64,000 bases of DNA from Verrucomicrobiota bacterium (GTDB lineage: Bacteria > Verrucomicrobiota > Verrucomicrobiia > Limisphaerales > J093). How positions within the stretch are numbered: the stretch's first letter is position 1; each line of letters begins with the position of its first letter. This document shows positions 16,184-25,085 of the stretch, one piece after another. A program made the translations under genes and the position numbers. The notes under the pieces are model-generated. The model was not told the origin of the DNA and made no database searches. It saw only the letters and a list, made by a program, of their open reading frames with translations. The stretch covers positions 33,174-97,173 of the forward strand of contig JAKLFY010000017.1 of the NCBI GenBank assembly GCA_022710935.1, read 5' to 3'.

Positions 16184-17653
16184 TTACCAGATACCCCAAC
16201 GCCGGAACCACGGGCACACCGACCCATCGGAGGCCAAGGGTGACAGGACCACTCTGTGAAAGCCCTTTTCACAATGCACCACCACGCAGCGATGCTTGCG
16301 CAGGCTGCGCAGCTCGTGCGACGGGATCTTGTGCGCTTCATCCTCGATCACTGTGCGCGAGCGGCCCTGACGGTTGTAGGTCCAACTGGTCTTGCGCCGC
16401 TTCCGTTTGCCCAGGAAATCGGCGCTCGCTACCGCGTCGGCTTCGTCGGCGGCCTTGAAGATGATGCGGTTGCGCAGGTTGAGAGTCAGGACCCGCGCCT
16501 TGGCCTCTCCCAGCGGCGGCACGAAGGATGTCGAGCTTTGTGTCGCCATGACCACGGCGCAGCGCGCCTCCCTCAGCCGGTCGATGGCGTTGTGGTCGCT
16601 CAGCCCATCGCGCGCGTCGGTGACGAATTGCTGCGCCTCATCGGCCCAGAGGACAACCAAGTTGTCACGCTGGCGCGCTTCGCTCGACCGGTCGAAGCGC
16701 CGGAAGGCGTGGATGTAGAAGAGCGTCTTGAGAAATGTCCCCACGTACCGACGCTCGGTGGCAAACTGCTGGGGGATGGCCAGGCAGATGATCTTGCCCT
16801 GGTCGATGTCCGACATCGCGAAGGTGCTGTCGCGACAGAATAGTTCGGCGATGGCGGGCTGGAGGAACGGTTGCAGGTAATTGGCGACGGTCGATTGCAC
16901 CCCGCCCCATTGTTCGGGCGGCTGATTGACGTAGCTGTGGCGGAAGTGGGCGGCCAGCGCCTGCGCCGTCGGCGTCCTGAGCTTGTCCAAATCACTCAAC
17001 GCCTGCTGCAAATCCTCCTGGTTGACCAGCAGATGGCAGGCGTTCTCCAGGCTCACTTCGCATCGCAAGACCTGGAGGGCATCCAGCGCCCGGGCGATGT
17101 GGTCGTGCGCCTGCTTCTGGAAGAACGACTGGTCGCGGTTCTGCCCCAGCGCGACGGCGGTGTCGACGACGATCTTGCCGTACGTTTCGGCCGGGATGCT
17201 GCGGTCTCCTACCAGATTGAAACGGTGTGTCGGTCGCTCCGCGTCGTTGCCTGGCACGCGCAGCAGCAGCACATCGTCGGCGCGGCCGAACTTCCGTGCC
17301 ATTGCCAGCAGTGTTTCGTGGTAGATGCCTTTGTCGTCGATACACAAGCCCCCCCAGTTGGGAGCGTTCTTGAAGACCTGCCAAAGCAGTTGGTTGATGC
17401 CCGAGAGGGTCTTGCCGCTGCCGGTGTCGCCGCTGATCAGCCACCCCCGGCAGAAATCCTCAACGGTCCACCGCAGCCCGCCCAGGCGCACGATTCGGCT
17501 GCTCCGCCCGCGTGCTTTGCCGAGCAACGACCAAGCCCCTACTGCCAAGGCCACGCCACTGACCACCAATTCCGCCGGAGCTTCAGCCCAAAACTGTGCC
17601 ACGCCGACGCCCATCAATGCTCCAGCTACGAGACACCAACGGGTCATCATCAT
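16184..17653 (-). CDS. Type IV coupling protein (VirD4/TrwB-like)
   Basis: A 489-residue protein. Two N-terminal membrane segments (MMMTRWCLVAGALMGVGVAQF and ELVVSGVALAVGAWSLL) are followed by a P-loop ATPase domain: Walker A GDTGSGKT near residue 75, LCIDDKGIYHE, and Walker B LVVLWADEAQQFV. The later MATQSS segment is typical of VirD4 proteins. It should form the hexameric inner-membrane pump that hands the relaxase-DNA complex to the T4SS. The start is taken at ATG 17653, overlapping the end of the AAA+ gene (ATGATGATGA); the second or third ATG is also possible. The two genes therefore form one translational unit. Confidence 0.88.
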   Translation of the reverse strand: MMMTRWCLVAGALMGVGVAQFWAEAPAELVVSGVALAVGAWSLLGKARGRSSRIVRLGGLRWTVEDFCRGWLISGDTGSGKTLSGINQLLWQVFKNAPNWGGLCIDDKGIYHETLLAMARKFGRADDVLLLRVPGNDAERPTHRFNLVGDRSIPAETYGKIVVDTAVALGQNRDQSFFQKQAHDHIARALDALQVLRCEVSLENACHLLVNQEDLQQALSDLDKLRTPTAQALAAHFRHSYVNQPPEQWGGVQSTVANYLQPFLQPAIAELFCRDSTFAMSDIDQGKIICLAIPQQFATERRYVGTFLKTLFYIHAFRRFDRSSEARQRDNLVVLWADEAQQFVTDARDGLSDHNAIDRLREARCAVVMATQSSTSFVPPLGEAKARVLTLNLRNRIIFKAADEADAVASADFLGKRKRRKTSWTYNRQGRSRTVIEDEAHKIPSHELRSLRKHRCVVVHCEKGFHRVVLSPLASDGSVCPWFRRWGIW

Positions 17654-18546
17654 GGCTGCCGCCCTTCCGTCCCACGCGTAGCCGGTTCGAGGACCAAGGC
17701 CTTGCCGGTGGGATCGACGCTCAGAACTCCGTGGCCTCTGCCACCCTCCGTGAGACTCTTTACGACGGCTTCGCCAACCAATCGCTCGATCGCCCGCCGC
17801 AGGGGACGCGCGCCGTAGCGCCGGTCGAACCCTACCCGCATACAGCACTCGACAACCCCGGGGCCGACGCTGATCCGGTAGCCCTTCTCCCCGAGCGAGG
17901 CGACGAACGATTCCAGATGCAGGTGGGCGATGTCGATCTGCGTGTCGTAGCCCAGGGGGCCGAACAGCAGCACTTCGTCGAACCGGTTGACGATTTCCGG
18001 GCGCAAGACCTGCTCAGCTTCGCGCCTCACGTGCCGCTGGACGGTTGCCTGAGTCGAGTGTCGCAGGTCGAGCAGGTCGCCCGTGGCGATGTTGGACGTG
18101 CACACGATGAAGAACCGGCTCAGGTCGCAGCGCTCGCCCAAGGCCAGCGAGACGTGCCCAGGTTCGAGTATCTGTAACAACAGATCGAGAATCTTCGGGT
18201 GGGCCTTCTCGATCTCGTCCAGGAGCAGCAGCCCCTCGTCGGCGTGGCGGCAGATATCCCCCAGCCGTCCGCGATCGCGGTTGCGGTTGCCCAGGAGCAC
18301 GTCCAGCGATTCAGGCCGCTGAAACTCGCTCATGTCCAGCCGCCAGGGATCGCGTCCGAAAACCGCTTTGCTCAACGTCAAGGCTGTTTCCGTCTTGCCC
18401 ACCCCGGTGGGCCCCAGGAGCAGAAAGCGCGGCGCACGGAGCGTGAGCTTCCGTGCTGCACGCATGGCCGCCGAACTGATCGCCGCCAATGCCGCCTCCT
18501 GGCCCCGAATGACCGCGCTCAGCCGCGCAAGAATCGAAGTGTTCAT
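17650..18546 (-). CDS. AAA+ ATPase resembling the second ATPase module of ClpB/ClpA
   Basis: A 298-residue protein with only one AAA+ module. Walker A LLGPTGVGKT (residues 44-52), SEFQRPES, Walker B LLLLDEIEKAHPKI (106-119), sensor-1 FIVCTSN, RPEIVNRFDEVLLF with the arginine finger, and a C-terminal RRYGARPLRRAIERLV. All are typical of the Clp/Hsp100 D2 domain. The N-terminal and D1 parts of ClpB are absent, so it is not a housekeeping disaggregase. It overlaps the coupling protein gene and precedes it, suggesting that it unfolds or remodels transferred proteins or the relaxosome. The start at ATG 18546 was chosen because the frame upstream is not family-like. Confidence 0.8.
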   Translation of the reverse strand: MNTSILARLSAVIRGQEAALAAISSAAMRAARKLTLRAPRFLLLGPTGVGKTETALTLSKAVFGRDPWRLDMSEFQRPESLDVLLGNRNRDRGRLGDICRHADEGLLLLDEIEKAHPKILDLLLQILEPGHVSLALGERCDLSRFFIVCTSNIATGDLLDLRHSTQATVQRHVRREAEQVLRPEIVNRFDEVLLFGPLGYDTQIDIAHLHLESFVASLGEKGYRISVGPGVVECCMRVGFDRRYGARPLRRAIERLVGEAVVKSLTEGGRGHGVLSVDPTGKALVLEPATRGTEGRQP

Positions 18547-18811
18547 GCAAAGGACAAGACAGAAGACTCCCCGGTGCGGATAGCACGGGTGCTTCTTCCC
18601 TAGATTACATCGGGCGACGATCGATTTCGTTGCGTGGAGTGGCGTCGATAAAGTTTGCCCGCCTCCATGCAAGGGGCTACGCTTCTACGCTCGAACGGTG
18701 CACTCAATGCGGCGGCCCCAAGCGGCCGGTGGTGTCCCCTTCTGTCGGGCGGCACAGATCTGAATTTCGCCTTGGGCGCTACGGGTCGCGCGGTTTTGAA
18801 CGGGCATTGCT

Positions 18812-20050
18812 ATGAAGAACAACGACGCTCTAACACTGGAGCAACACCAGGCATGCGCCGTGGCGTTCCTGCTCGCCGAACGAAAACTTGGCCAAGCTAA
18901 CGTCGCCGAACTGCTTCGGCTCAGCCAAGCCACGATCTCCCGGCGGGTAATCCTGGCCAAGAAGATGGGCGTCCTCGAGGAGAGCATCCGTTTCATCGCG
19001 CCACGGCCCGAGCTCGCCGAACAGCTTAGAGAGCGATGGGCTCAACCGTTCACTGCTTACGAGCGGCAAATCAAGGAACGCTACGGGACGGCCTTGCGCC
19101 AAGTTCGTGTCTTCCCCAGTCGCGCTACCATTGAGAGCCGAGACGACTGGGATCATGCCGTCGTCACGTTTGGCGAGGCCGCAGCCCGGCACGTCCTCGA
19201 ACTCGTTCGCCGGAGCCGGATCGTCGGCATCTCCTACGGACGGACGCAGAAAGCGATCGTGTCGGGCTTGCTCGGCCTGCTGAAACAGATACCGACAGAT
19301 CGCCCGAAGAAGGCCAAGTTCATCCCCCTCTGGGGCAGCTTGCATGGTTCTCCCCGCCAGGACGTGCCGGACCCTCATCTTGGTGAGGTATTCACCAAAC
19401 CAGAGGAGATCTCCCCCGATTTCATGGCCAAGGAACTCAACGAGGTGCTCGCTGGCGGCCCCCAGCACTATTGTCTGGAGGCAGTCCCCAGTTTCCTTCC
19501 TCCAGGGTTCTTCAAAGCGGATCGCGCAATGGCGCCCGTTCAGGGCACTGAGCTCGATCCCTCGGACCAGTCTCGCCGAAAGGCGATCCTCGATTTGTTC
19601 CAGCACCCCAAGATGAGCGAGCACAAGAGAATCTTCGGGGACCGCCCCAAACGGGGTGAAATCTACAAAGCCTCAGCGATGTTTGTGACCGCTGCCTCTC
19701 CTACGGATTTTTCCATCGGCCGCTTTTATCACGCCCGGCTCATGGATTGGTTCGATCTGGGCGAGCGGCAGATGCGCGAGCATTTCCTTGGCGACCTCGG
19801 GTTGGTCCTCCTTGGCAAGGGCACCAAGGGCGAGCGGTTGGCGGCACGCCTGGACCATCTGTCGCTCTGCCTGCAGCGCAAGCACTTGGCCGACTGCGCC
19901 GAACGCGCCCGCAAAACTGGCCATCCCGGCGTAGTTGCGTTCGCCGTGGGGAAAGCACGCGCGCTCATGTTACACGAGTGCATCCAGCAACGCCTAGTCA
20001 ACGAAGCGGTCATCGACCCGCATTGCGCGGCGGCCCTTTGCCATTTGTAG
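18812..20050 (+). CDS. SorC/DeoR-like transcriptional regulator
   Basis: A 412-residue protein. The N-terminus has a helix-turn-helix (KLGQANVAELLRLSQATISRRVILAKKMGVL). It is followed by a sugar-binding-like domain of the SorC type: ERYGTALRQVRVFP, GEAAARHVLELVRRSRIVGISYGRT, and later a long insert. In SorC proteins the ligand is a phosphorylated sugar; here the ligand is unknown and the C-terminus diverges. It is divergent from the AAA+/coupling protein operon (266-bp gap) and upstream of the T4SS operon, so it is a good candidate for the switch controlling transfer genes. No strong ribosome binding site precedes ATG 18812. Confidence 0.65.
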   Translation: MKNNDALTLEQHQACAVAFLLAERKLGQANVAELLRLSQATISRRVILAKKMGVLEESIRFIAPRPELAEQLRERWAQPFTAYERQIKERYGTALRQVRVFPSRATIESRDDWDHAVVTFGEAAARHVLELVRRSRIVGISYGRTQKAIVSGLLGLLKQIPTDRPKKAKFIPLWGSLHGSPRQDVPDPHLGEVFTKPEEISPDFMAKELNEVLAGGPQHYCLEAVPSFLPPGFFKADRAMAPVQGTELDPSDQSRRKAILDLFQHPKMSEHKRIFGDRPKRGEIYKASAMFVTAASPTDFSIGRFYHARLMDWFDLGERQMREHFLGDLGLVLLGKGTKGERLAARLDHLSLCLQRKHLADCAERARKTGHPGVVAFAVGKARALMLHECIQQRLVNEAVIDPHCAAALCHL

Positions 20051-20262
20051 CACTCTTCCCTCCCCTGGTCGCGGGGAAACAGGGATGACTGTTTTGGGGA
20101 AGCCCGGCACAGTCACCGGAAGCCGATTATTGCCTTCTGACAAACCTCCGCGCCGCTTGCGCCTTCTGTCAGCGCGGTCGCGGCGTAAATCCACTTGAGG
20201 CGGGCTGGCGTTCCCGGCTGCACGACCAAATGCAGGGGGTTACGCCTTGCGGCGACCAGCCC

Positions 20263-20290
20263 GCCGTTTGCATACAGGAATGCAAACGGC
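20263..20290. terminator. Strong hairpin after the SorC-like gene
   Basis: GCCGTTTGCAT pairs perfectly with ATGCAAACGGC around a 6-base loop. It is not followed by a T-run (CCCTAAATAG), so an intrinsic terminator is only one option. An operator for a dimeric repressor also fits. Confidence 0.45.
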
Positions 20291-20375
20291 CCCTAAATAG
20301 CACGGTCTGGCAGAGCTTGTCCAGCGCTGATGAATACAACACTCTGCTTTGTGAATGAATACAATCATCTTTTAC

Positions 20376-20402
20376 TTGACAATCAAATTCACACCCTTAT
20401 TT
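20376..20402 (+). promoter_or_regulatory. Possible sigma-70 promoter of the T4SS operon
   Basis: TTGACA at 20376-20381 is a perfect -35 box; TTATTT at 20397-20402 is a weak -10 box with a 15-base spacer. GTGAAT and ATTCAC arms flank the -35 region and could form an operator. It is the most AT-rich spot in this part of the window. Confidence 0.4.
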
Positions 20403-20601
20403 TGCCGCCAGCCGGCGGGGCGTCCTTGGGCCGCCCACAGGCGCCGGTCCAGTGCTAGAGCCGAAACGAGAAGACCAACTCGATGAGGCCGCGACGCGGA
20501 TCAAACCTGATCGCACCTGGGCGCGGGGCCCTCCATGGGTTTCTCGCCCAGCGTGGCCGTCGTTCTGGCGCACCCTGCACGCTCCCATCCCCCAGAGTCC
20601 T

Positions 20602-21204
20602 ATGAAACCGGACGAAACCTCACAAACCGCAGCCCCCTCCTCTGCCTGCCCAGCCCCCACCCAAGATGACCGGGTGAAAGCCTATTTCGCTAGCTACCGT
20701 TACGGACTGTCCAAATGCCGCTTCTCGCCGCATGCGGTTGATGTGGCTCTTGACGGGTATGTGCGCGCCAACACGAGTTGGCAGCCCCGAAGTCCATATG
20801 CGTATTGGGCGCACAAGAACTCGGAGTGGGCCGTGGACGGGGAGATCCGGAACCGCTGCCGGCACCATGAATTAGCAATTCAGCACTGCGAGGTGATTTG
20901 TGAGCTGCTGTTCCCCTCCGTTGACCGGCGGTTCACCACGCAGCACTATCGCCTGCTCCGCCAAGCTCTGCGGCGCTTGCCCTATTACCAGCGAAAGGCC
21001 ATCTGGCTGCACTTGGCCAAGGGCGCTAAAGTCGTGGGGCTCGCTAAGCGGCTCAGACGGCGCGCTAATACGTTGCGCTCCGACATCTGGCGCGGCCTCC
21101 AAACGCTGCGTGAGGAGCTCGCAAAGCTGCCCGAGTTTGAGGGCTATCTTCCAAGTACGATGGAGCGTTTGCCGCGCCGGTCCGATTCTCATCTGAGCCT
21201 ATGA
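20602..21204 (+). CDS. Sigma-factor-like protein (region 4-like helix-turn-helix)
   Basis: A 200-residue protein. Residues ~115-190 (LLRQALRRLPYYQRKAIWLHLAKGAKVVGLAKRLRRRANTLRSDIWRGLQTLREEL) follow the pattern of sigma-70 region 4: a helix ending in LP.YQR.A, a turn, then a recognition helix and R.L..LR. The N-terminal half (YASYRYGLSKCRFSP..VDVALDGYV) could be a degenerate region 2, but the match is weak. The start at ATG 20602 is preceded by a poor ribosome binding site. As first gene of the T4SS operon it could act as a dedicated activator. A simple LuxR/sigma-4-like repressor is the alternative. Confidence 0.55.
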   Translation: MKPDETSQTAAPSSACPAPTQDDRVKAYFASYRYGLSKCRFSPHAVDVALDGYVRANTSWQPRSPYAYWAHKNSEWAVDGEIRNRCRHHELAIQHCEVICELLFPSVDRRFTTQHYRLLRQALRRLPYYQRKAIWLHLAKGAKVVGLAKRLRRRANTLRSDIWRGLQTLREELAKLPEFEGYLPSTMERLPRRSDSHLSL

Positions 21205-21456
21205 ATTCGATCCCACCGAGCATTCCGGGTCGCGTCCTGTCTTCGGCTCTCGCGTGCCTCTCTTACTGCCCGCGCGACGCCGTCCCGCTGCCCGTCGCCA
21301 CCCAGATTGGCCCCACGCCGCTTGTCGTTGCGATCCCCTCGGTTGGCAGAGTTTCGCCGCGCCGTATCAGACGCCCGCGAATCTGCCAGCCTCTTGCGCT
21401 GGCTGCGACGAATTCCTGCAACACTTCGCGCCCTCAACCGACGATCCTTCAAACCT

Positions 21457-21723
21457 ATGAATGCAATCGCAGTCAGAATTCCAGTTGTCCTCGCCCAAGC
21501 ATCGGTCGATAGTCTTAGAGCCCAGATCCAGGATGTTCTCAACATCGTGATGATCTTTGGGTTCGTCTACGGAACGATCCTCATCATATCAGGGGCGAGG
21601 CAAATTCGTCACGGAGACTACGCCAGTGGATTAGAAGCGATTATAGCTGGCCTACTGATCGCCGCAGCGCCAGTGATCATGCGCATCCTCTTCGCCACCA
21701 TGGGCAACAGCACCAGCCTCTAG
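21457..21723 (+). CDS. VirB2-like pilin
   Basis: An 88-residue, very hydrophobic protein. After a short N-terminus (MNAIAVRIPVVLAQASVDSL) come two membrane segments, VLNIVMIFGFVYGTILIISGA and GLEAIIAGLLIAAAPVIMRILF, separated by a small positively charged loop (RQIRHGDYAS). This is the TrbC/VirB2 pilin layout, and it lies directly before the VirB3-like gene. A longer version starting at 21307 would add 50 Arg-rich residues that could serve as a long signal peptide; ATG 21457 is preferred because it gives a compact protein. The product would polymerise into the conjugative pilus. Confidence 0.7.
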   Translation: MNAIAVRIPVVLAQASVDSLRAQIQDVLNIVMIFGFVYGTILIISGARQIRHGDYASGLEAIIAGLLIAAAPVIMRILFATMGNSTSL

Positions 21724-21965
21724 GAACTCAAGCGGGAGACAGCAGAGGTAACGCCTCCCGCGATAAAACGTCGCAGCGACCCTAGGTATTCAACATGAAA
21801 TGCGGTTACCGTAGCTTGCGAATGTTCCGGCGAGTGCCAAGCGCCTCGCTACACTCAGTGTGTATCAAATCAAAGCGAGTGATCTCGAAACGTCCGTCCA
21901 GGCGTCGTCGTTGCGCGACTGGAACTAACTCAATCGATGCCGCTCCGTAGCTCGCCTCCCATCTT

Positions 21966-22382
21966 ATGGTAGAGTCCAATCTACGTCTCACCGACACGAA
22001 CAGTGCCACGGACAGCGATGGCCGGGTGTGGGGTATTGAGGCACCGCTTTTCAGTCTGGTGCTGTGCGCGGCGTTTCTATCGATCGCGCTCTGGCTTGCG
22101 CTCTGGAACCGGACGGGGATGTCGGCCACGTCAACCATAGCTGTCGGCGCGATTCCGGTCATTGTGACGCTTGCCTATGTCCTGTTCAAGCAGTCCCGCC
22201 CACCGGGGTACGACGTCGACTTAGTCGAGTATTGGCTGTCCGGCCAGGCCTTTGGCCCCAGGGACCAGCAACCCAACTCCGACGACTCGGACGGGCCTTC
22301 CATTCTGCCGACGCTCGCACGCATGAGCGAACCCTCGGCCAGTGTCGCGAAGGTGCAACCACCAAAGCCTGCGGGCTCCTAA
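21966..22382 (+). CDS. VirB3-like inner-membrane protein
   Basis: A 138-residue protein with two close membrane segments (FSLVLCAAFLSIALWLALW and TIAVGAIPVIVTLAYVLF), preceded by the short segment RVWGIEAPLFS. This fits the VirB3 pattern, as does its place between VirB2-like and VirB4-like genes. The C-terminal 50 residues are Pro/Ser-rich and not recognised. VirB3 anchors VirB4 to the membrane. A 242-bp gap separates it from the pilin gene, the only sizeable gap in the operon; nothing was seen in it. Confidence 0.7.
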   Translation: MVESNLRLTDTNSATDSDGRVWGIEAPLFSLVLCAAFLSIALWLALWNRTGMSATSTIAVGAIPVIVTLAYVLFKQSRPPGYDVDLVEYWLSGQAFGPRDQQPNSDDSDGPSILPTLARMSEPSASVAKVQPPKPAGS

Positions 22383-22386
22383 TCTC

Positions 22387-23766
22387 ATGATCGTCACCGC
22401 TCCCAACGGCTGCTTCTCAGACGATTCGCTCGTACTCACCGGTGGCGACGCCACGGTGGTTGCACGAGGCTTTGAGTGCGTGCTGCCCGACTTCTCGCAA
22501 GCCTCTTCCTCGGTCCTTAACACCCTCCAGGATCAGGTGCGCCTGGCCTTGCGCAGCCTGCCCGAGCACCAACGGCTTCAGATTCAGTGGTTCTGTGACC
22601 CCGACTACGGCGCCTATCTTGACCGTTATGAGCGAGAGTCGGAGCGGACTGTCAACGCCTGGGTCTGCCAGTGCCGGAGCGAACGCGTGGAGCGGTACCG
22701 CGCCCTGATGCGCACGGGCCAGTTGCGGCGTCAACGCCTGGTTCTATTTGTTACCCAGAGACTGATCGATCCTCCACTGCTATCGACACGCCGGAATGTT
22801 CTGATCAAACACCTCCACGGCGTGATCACGCAGGTGGCCGAAGGGCTGTGCCTGACGGGGCGAACCACAGCCGATGCACTTTCAGGGCAGGGCATTCGGC
22901 TCACGCCTATGAGGGACGCTGATCACTATCAGCTCTATGCGCGTTTGCTGAACCCCTCCCTCGATGACCGGCCCGATTATAACCCGCTGGCGACTTTCGC
23001 CCCCTCGCTCTCGCTGCACGACAATTGCTGGCTGGCCGAGGCCGTGGGGACGCGGACCGGATTCGAGCTCGACGGCTACAGTCATGCATTGCTAGTTTTG
23101 ACGCGCTGGCCGCAGTCCACCTATCCCGGCATCCTCCATCGGTTGACCCGCCTGCACCAACTCCGGTTTCAAATCACCCTCAACGTCGAGCCGTTGCCGG
23201 TGATGGACGAAATCCAGAAGGAGGAGCGGCGCTATGCCCGACTTCAGGGCGAGTATAAAGCCGAGGGCCGGCCCAGCCTGGCAACCGTGCTGGAGAAAAA
23301 GGAACACAAGATCCACCAACTGATGAAGGGCTTCCTGCGCCCGTTCCGTGTGCAATTCATCGTGCGGGTTTGGGCACGTAATCCAGAGGAATTGACCCTG
23401 GCGATGGCGGGGCTCAAGCAGGCTATTAACGGCATGAACGGGGCCCAGTACTTTCAACCCGCGCTGCCTTCGACTACCCGCAAACTCTGGTTTCAAACCT
23501 GGCCGGGGTGGACGTGGGGCACGTGCCGCCGCTGGTACTTGTACGCTGAAGATACCTACCTTGCCGATTTGTTGCCCCTGACCAGCAGCGCTTGTGGCTA
23601 CCTCGCTGAAGCCGAAGCCATCTATGACGGACCGGAAGGCAGCCTTGTAGGCGTGAAAACGGCCTCCCAGCCCGGCCCGACGGGGGCCCCCCAACACGCG
23701 GTGATTTTCGGTGCCACCGGCTCCGGCAAATCGATGTTAATCGCCGACCTACTCACCCAAACGTAA
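22387..23766 (+). CDS. VirB4-like ATPase, N-terminal part with Walker A
   Basis: A 459-residue protein matching the first half of VirB4/TrbE: an N-terminal region (LEHQRLQIQWFCDPDY, YDRYERESERTVNAWVCQCR-type segments), the CagE/TrbE middle domain, and near the C-terminus GAPQHAVIFGATGSGKSMLIADLLTQ with a complete Walker A. It stops immediately after the P-loop helix. The missing rest is encoded by the next gene, whose ATG overlaps this stop (TAATG, 23764-23768). VirB4 powers pilus assembly and substrate transfer. The start at ATG 22387 is 4 bases after virB3. Whether the split is natural or a frameshift error cannot be decided here. Confidence 0.85.
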   Translation: MIVTAPNGCFSDDSLVLTGGDATVVARGFECVLPDFSQASSSVLNTLQDQVRLALRSLPEHQRLQIQWFCDPDYGAYLDRYERESERTVNAWVCQCRSERVERYRALMRTGQLRRQRLVLFVTQRLIDPPLLSTRRNVLIKHLHGVITQVAEGLCLTGRTTADALSGQGIRLTPMRDADHYQLYARLLNPSLDDRPDYNPLATFAPSLSLHDNCWLAEAVGTRTGFELDGYSHALLVLTRWPQSTYPGILHRLTRLHQLRFQITLNVEPLPVMDEIQKEERRYARLQGEYKAEGRPSLATVLEKKEHKIHQLMKGFLRPFRVQFIVRVWARNPEELTLAMAGLKQAINGMNGAQYFQPALPSTTRKLWFQTWPGWTWGTCRRWYLYAEDTYLADLLPLTSSACGYLAEAEAIYDGPEGSLVGVKTASQPGPTGAPQHAVIFGATGSGKSMLIADLLTQT

Positions 23767-25085
23767 TGTACTACGACCTAACCATTATCATCGACCGCGG
23801 GCTCTCCTACGAAGCCTTGGTACGTCTGCTGCAGGCCAAAGCTGCACCGATTATCCTGCGGCCCAACGGCAACATCACTCTCAATCCCTTCGACACACAG
23901 GGCCTCCCCCTCACTTCGGAGTGTCTCGCCCGCATCGCAGCCCTCGCTGCTGAGATGAGCGGCTCGGCGCCTAATGAGACCGCCGCCCGTCTGCGCCGCG
24001 CCCTCTTCACCAAGGGCAGTCAACAACTTTGCCACGACGTGTTTGAACAGTGGCAAAGGGAGCACCCGCAAGACCTCGACTCCGTCGCCCGTTTGGGCTG
24101 CATTCTCGAACGGCGCCGAGCGCAATCGCCCGAGGCAAACCTCTTGGATCTCTTCGTCGACTTTCGCGACTGGGCAAGCGACCACCCGGACGAAGCCGGT
24201 GCTCTCCTGCAAGAAATCACCGAAGCGGACCTCGTGAGAACCTTGAACGACCCGGGCACCCGTCGCCAAGTGCGCGATCTGGCTTTCGCACGGTTGAGCG
24301 CCCACGAACAGCCCACCCTGCGGATGCTCCAGGAATTGCTTCAGTTCGATGCCAGTTCGGCCGACCGGTCCCTGGCACACGAACTCGCACTGCTGCTACT
24401 GCCCTGGTGTGCCGACGGCAGTCACGGTCCACTCTTTGACGGTCCCACCAATATTGTCCTCGATACCCCGCTACTGTATTTCGAGTTGGGGCAAATCCCC
24501 GAGTCGGATACCGACTTCATGTCGGCGGCGAACTTTTTGGTCCAGGGCTGGGTTTGGCAACGTATCTACACTCTACCTCGCTCCCGCCGCAAACGCATGA
24601 TCATCGAGGAAGCGGCGGCGTTCTTGGCCATGCCAGGCGCAGCGGACATTGTCCAGCGCGCCTACGAACAGGCCCGGAAATACAGCACCTGGATCGTTAC
24701 CGTCTTTCAGCAGTATTCCCCGTTGCGCAACAACCCGATCCGAGCCGCCGTTCTGGGCAATAGTCAGCAATTCTTCATCCTCAAGCAAAACGATCCCGAA
24801 GACCTCCGGCAACTGGCGGCGGACCTGAACCTCTCCCAGACCGCGGTTGACGAAATCTTGCGCTACCCCAAACCCGAGCAGGCCGGCTACTCGGCATTCA
24901 CCTACTTCCATCGCGATACCCCCCATCCGGTTTGCGCAACGGCCTTCCACCGGCCTTCACCCGAGATGGCGTATCTTACCACCACCACCGGAGCGCACGT
25001 TGAACAACGGCGAAAAGAACTCAAGGCCGGCCGACCCCTTTCTTTCTCATCCCCACCGAACTCTCAACAACACCAATCCGTATGA
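23766..25085 (+). CDS. VirB4-like ATPase, C-terminal part with Walker B
   Basis: A 439-residue continuation of VirB4. It begins MYYDLTIIIDRGLSYEAL, which in intact relatives directly follows the P-loop helix. The Walker B region is RRKRMIIEEAAAFLAMPGAA, followed by YEQARKYSTWIVTVFQQYSPL and QFFILKQNDPEDLRQLAADLNL, typical of the VirB4 C-terminus. It has no Walker A of its own, so it needs the upstream protein. The two frames are related by a -1 shift, and the start codon overlaps the upstream stop, allowing termination-reinitiation. No ribosome binding site is visible. The stop overlaps the next ATG. Confidence 0.85.
   Translation: MYYDLTIIIDRGLSYEALVRLLQAKAAPIILRPNGNITLNPFDTQGLPLTSECLARIAALAAEMSGSAPNETAARLRRALFTKGSQQLCHDVFEQWQREHPQDLDSVARLGCILERRRAQSPEANLLDLFVDFRDWASDHPDEAGALLQEITEADLVRTLNDPGTRRQVRDLAFARLSAHEQPTLRMLQELLQFDASSADRSLAHELALLLLPWCADGSHGPLFDGPTNIVLDTPLLYFELGQIPESDTDFMSAANFLVQGWVWQRIYTLPRSRRKRMIIEEAAAFLAMPGAADIVQRAYEQARKYSTWIVTVFQQYSPLRNNPIRAAVLGNSQQFFILKQNDPEDLRQLAADLNLSQTAVDEILRYPKPEQAGYSAFTYFHRDTPHPVCATAFHRPSPEMAYLTTTTGAHVEQRRKELKAGRPLSFSSPPNSQQHQSV

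Larger units (their letters stand above)
20051..20601. other. Intergenic region upstream of the T4SS operon
   Basis: No gene was seen. It contains a perfect 11-bp hairpin (20263-20290), two nearly identical ATGAATACAA direct repeats (around 20330 and 20355), an AT-rich stretch and a possible sigma-70-type promoter. It is the most likely control region of the transfer operon. Confidence 0.6.

Noticed and set aside
20263..20290. Rho-independent terminator called with high confidence
   Set aside because: Stem is perfect but no T-run follows; kept only as a low-confidence option.
23755..23768. Programmed -1 frameshift making one VirB4
   Set aside because: CCCAAAC is present but not in the codon phase needed for X-XXY-YYZ slippage; overlap-type reinitiation or a sequencing error explain it better.
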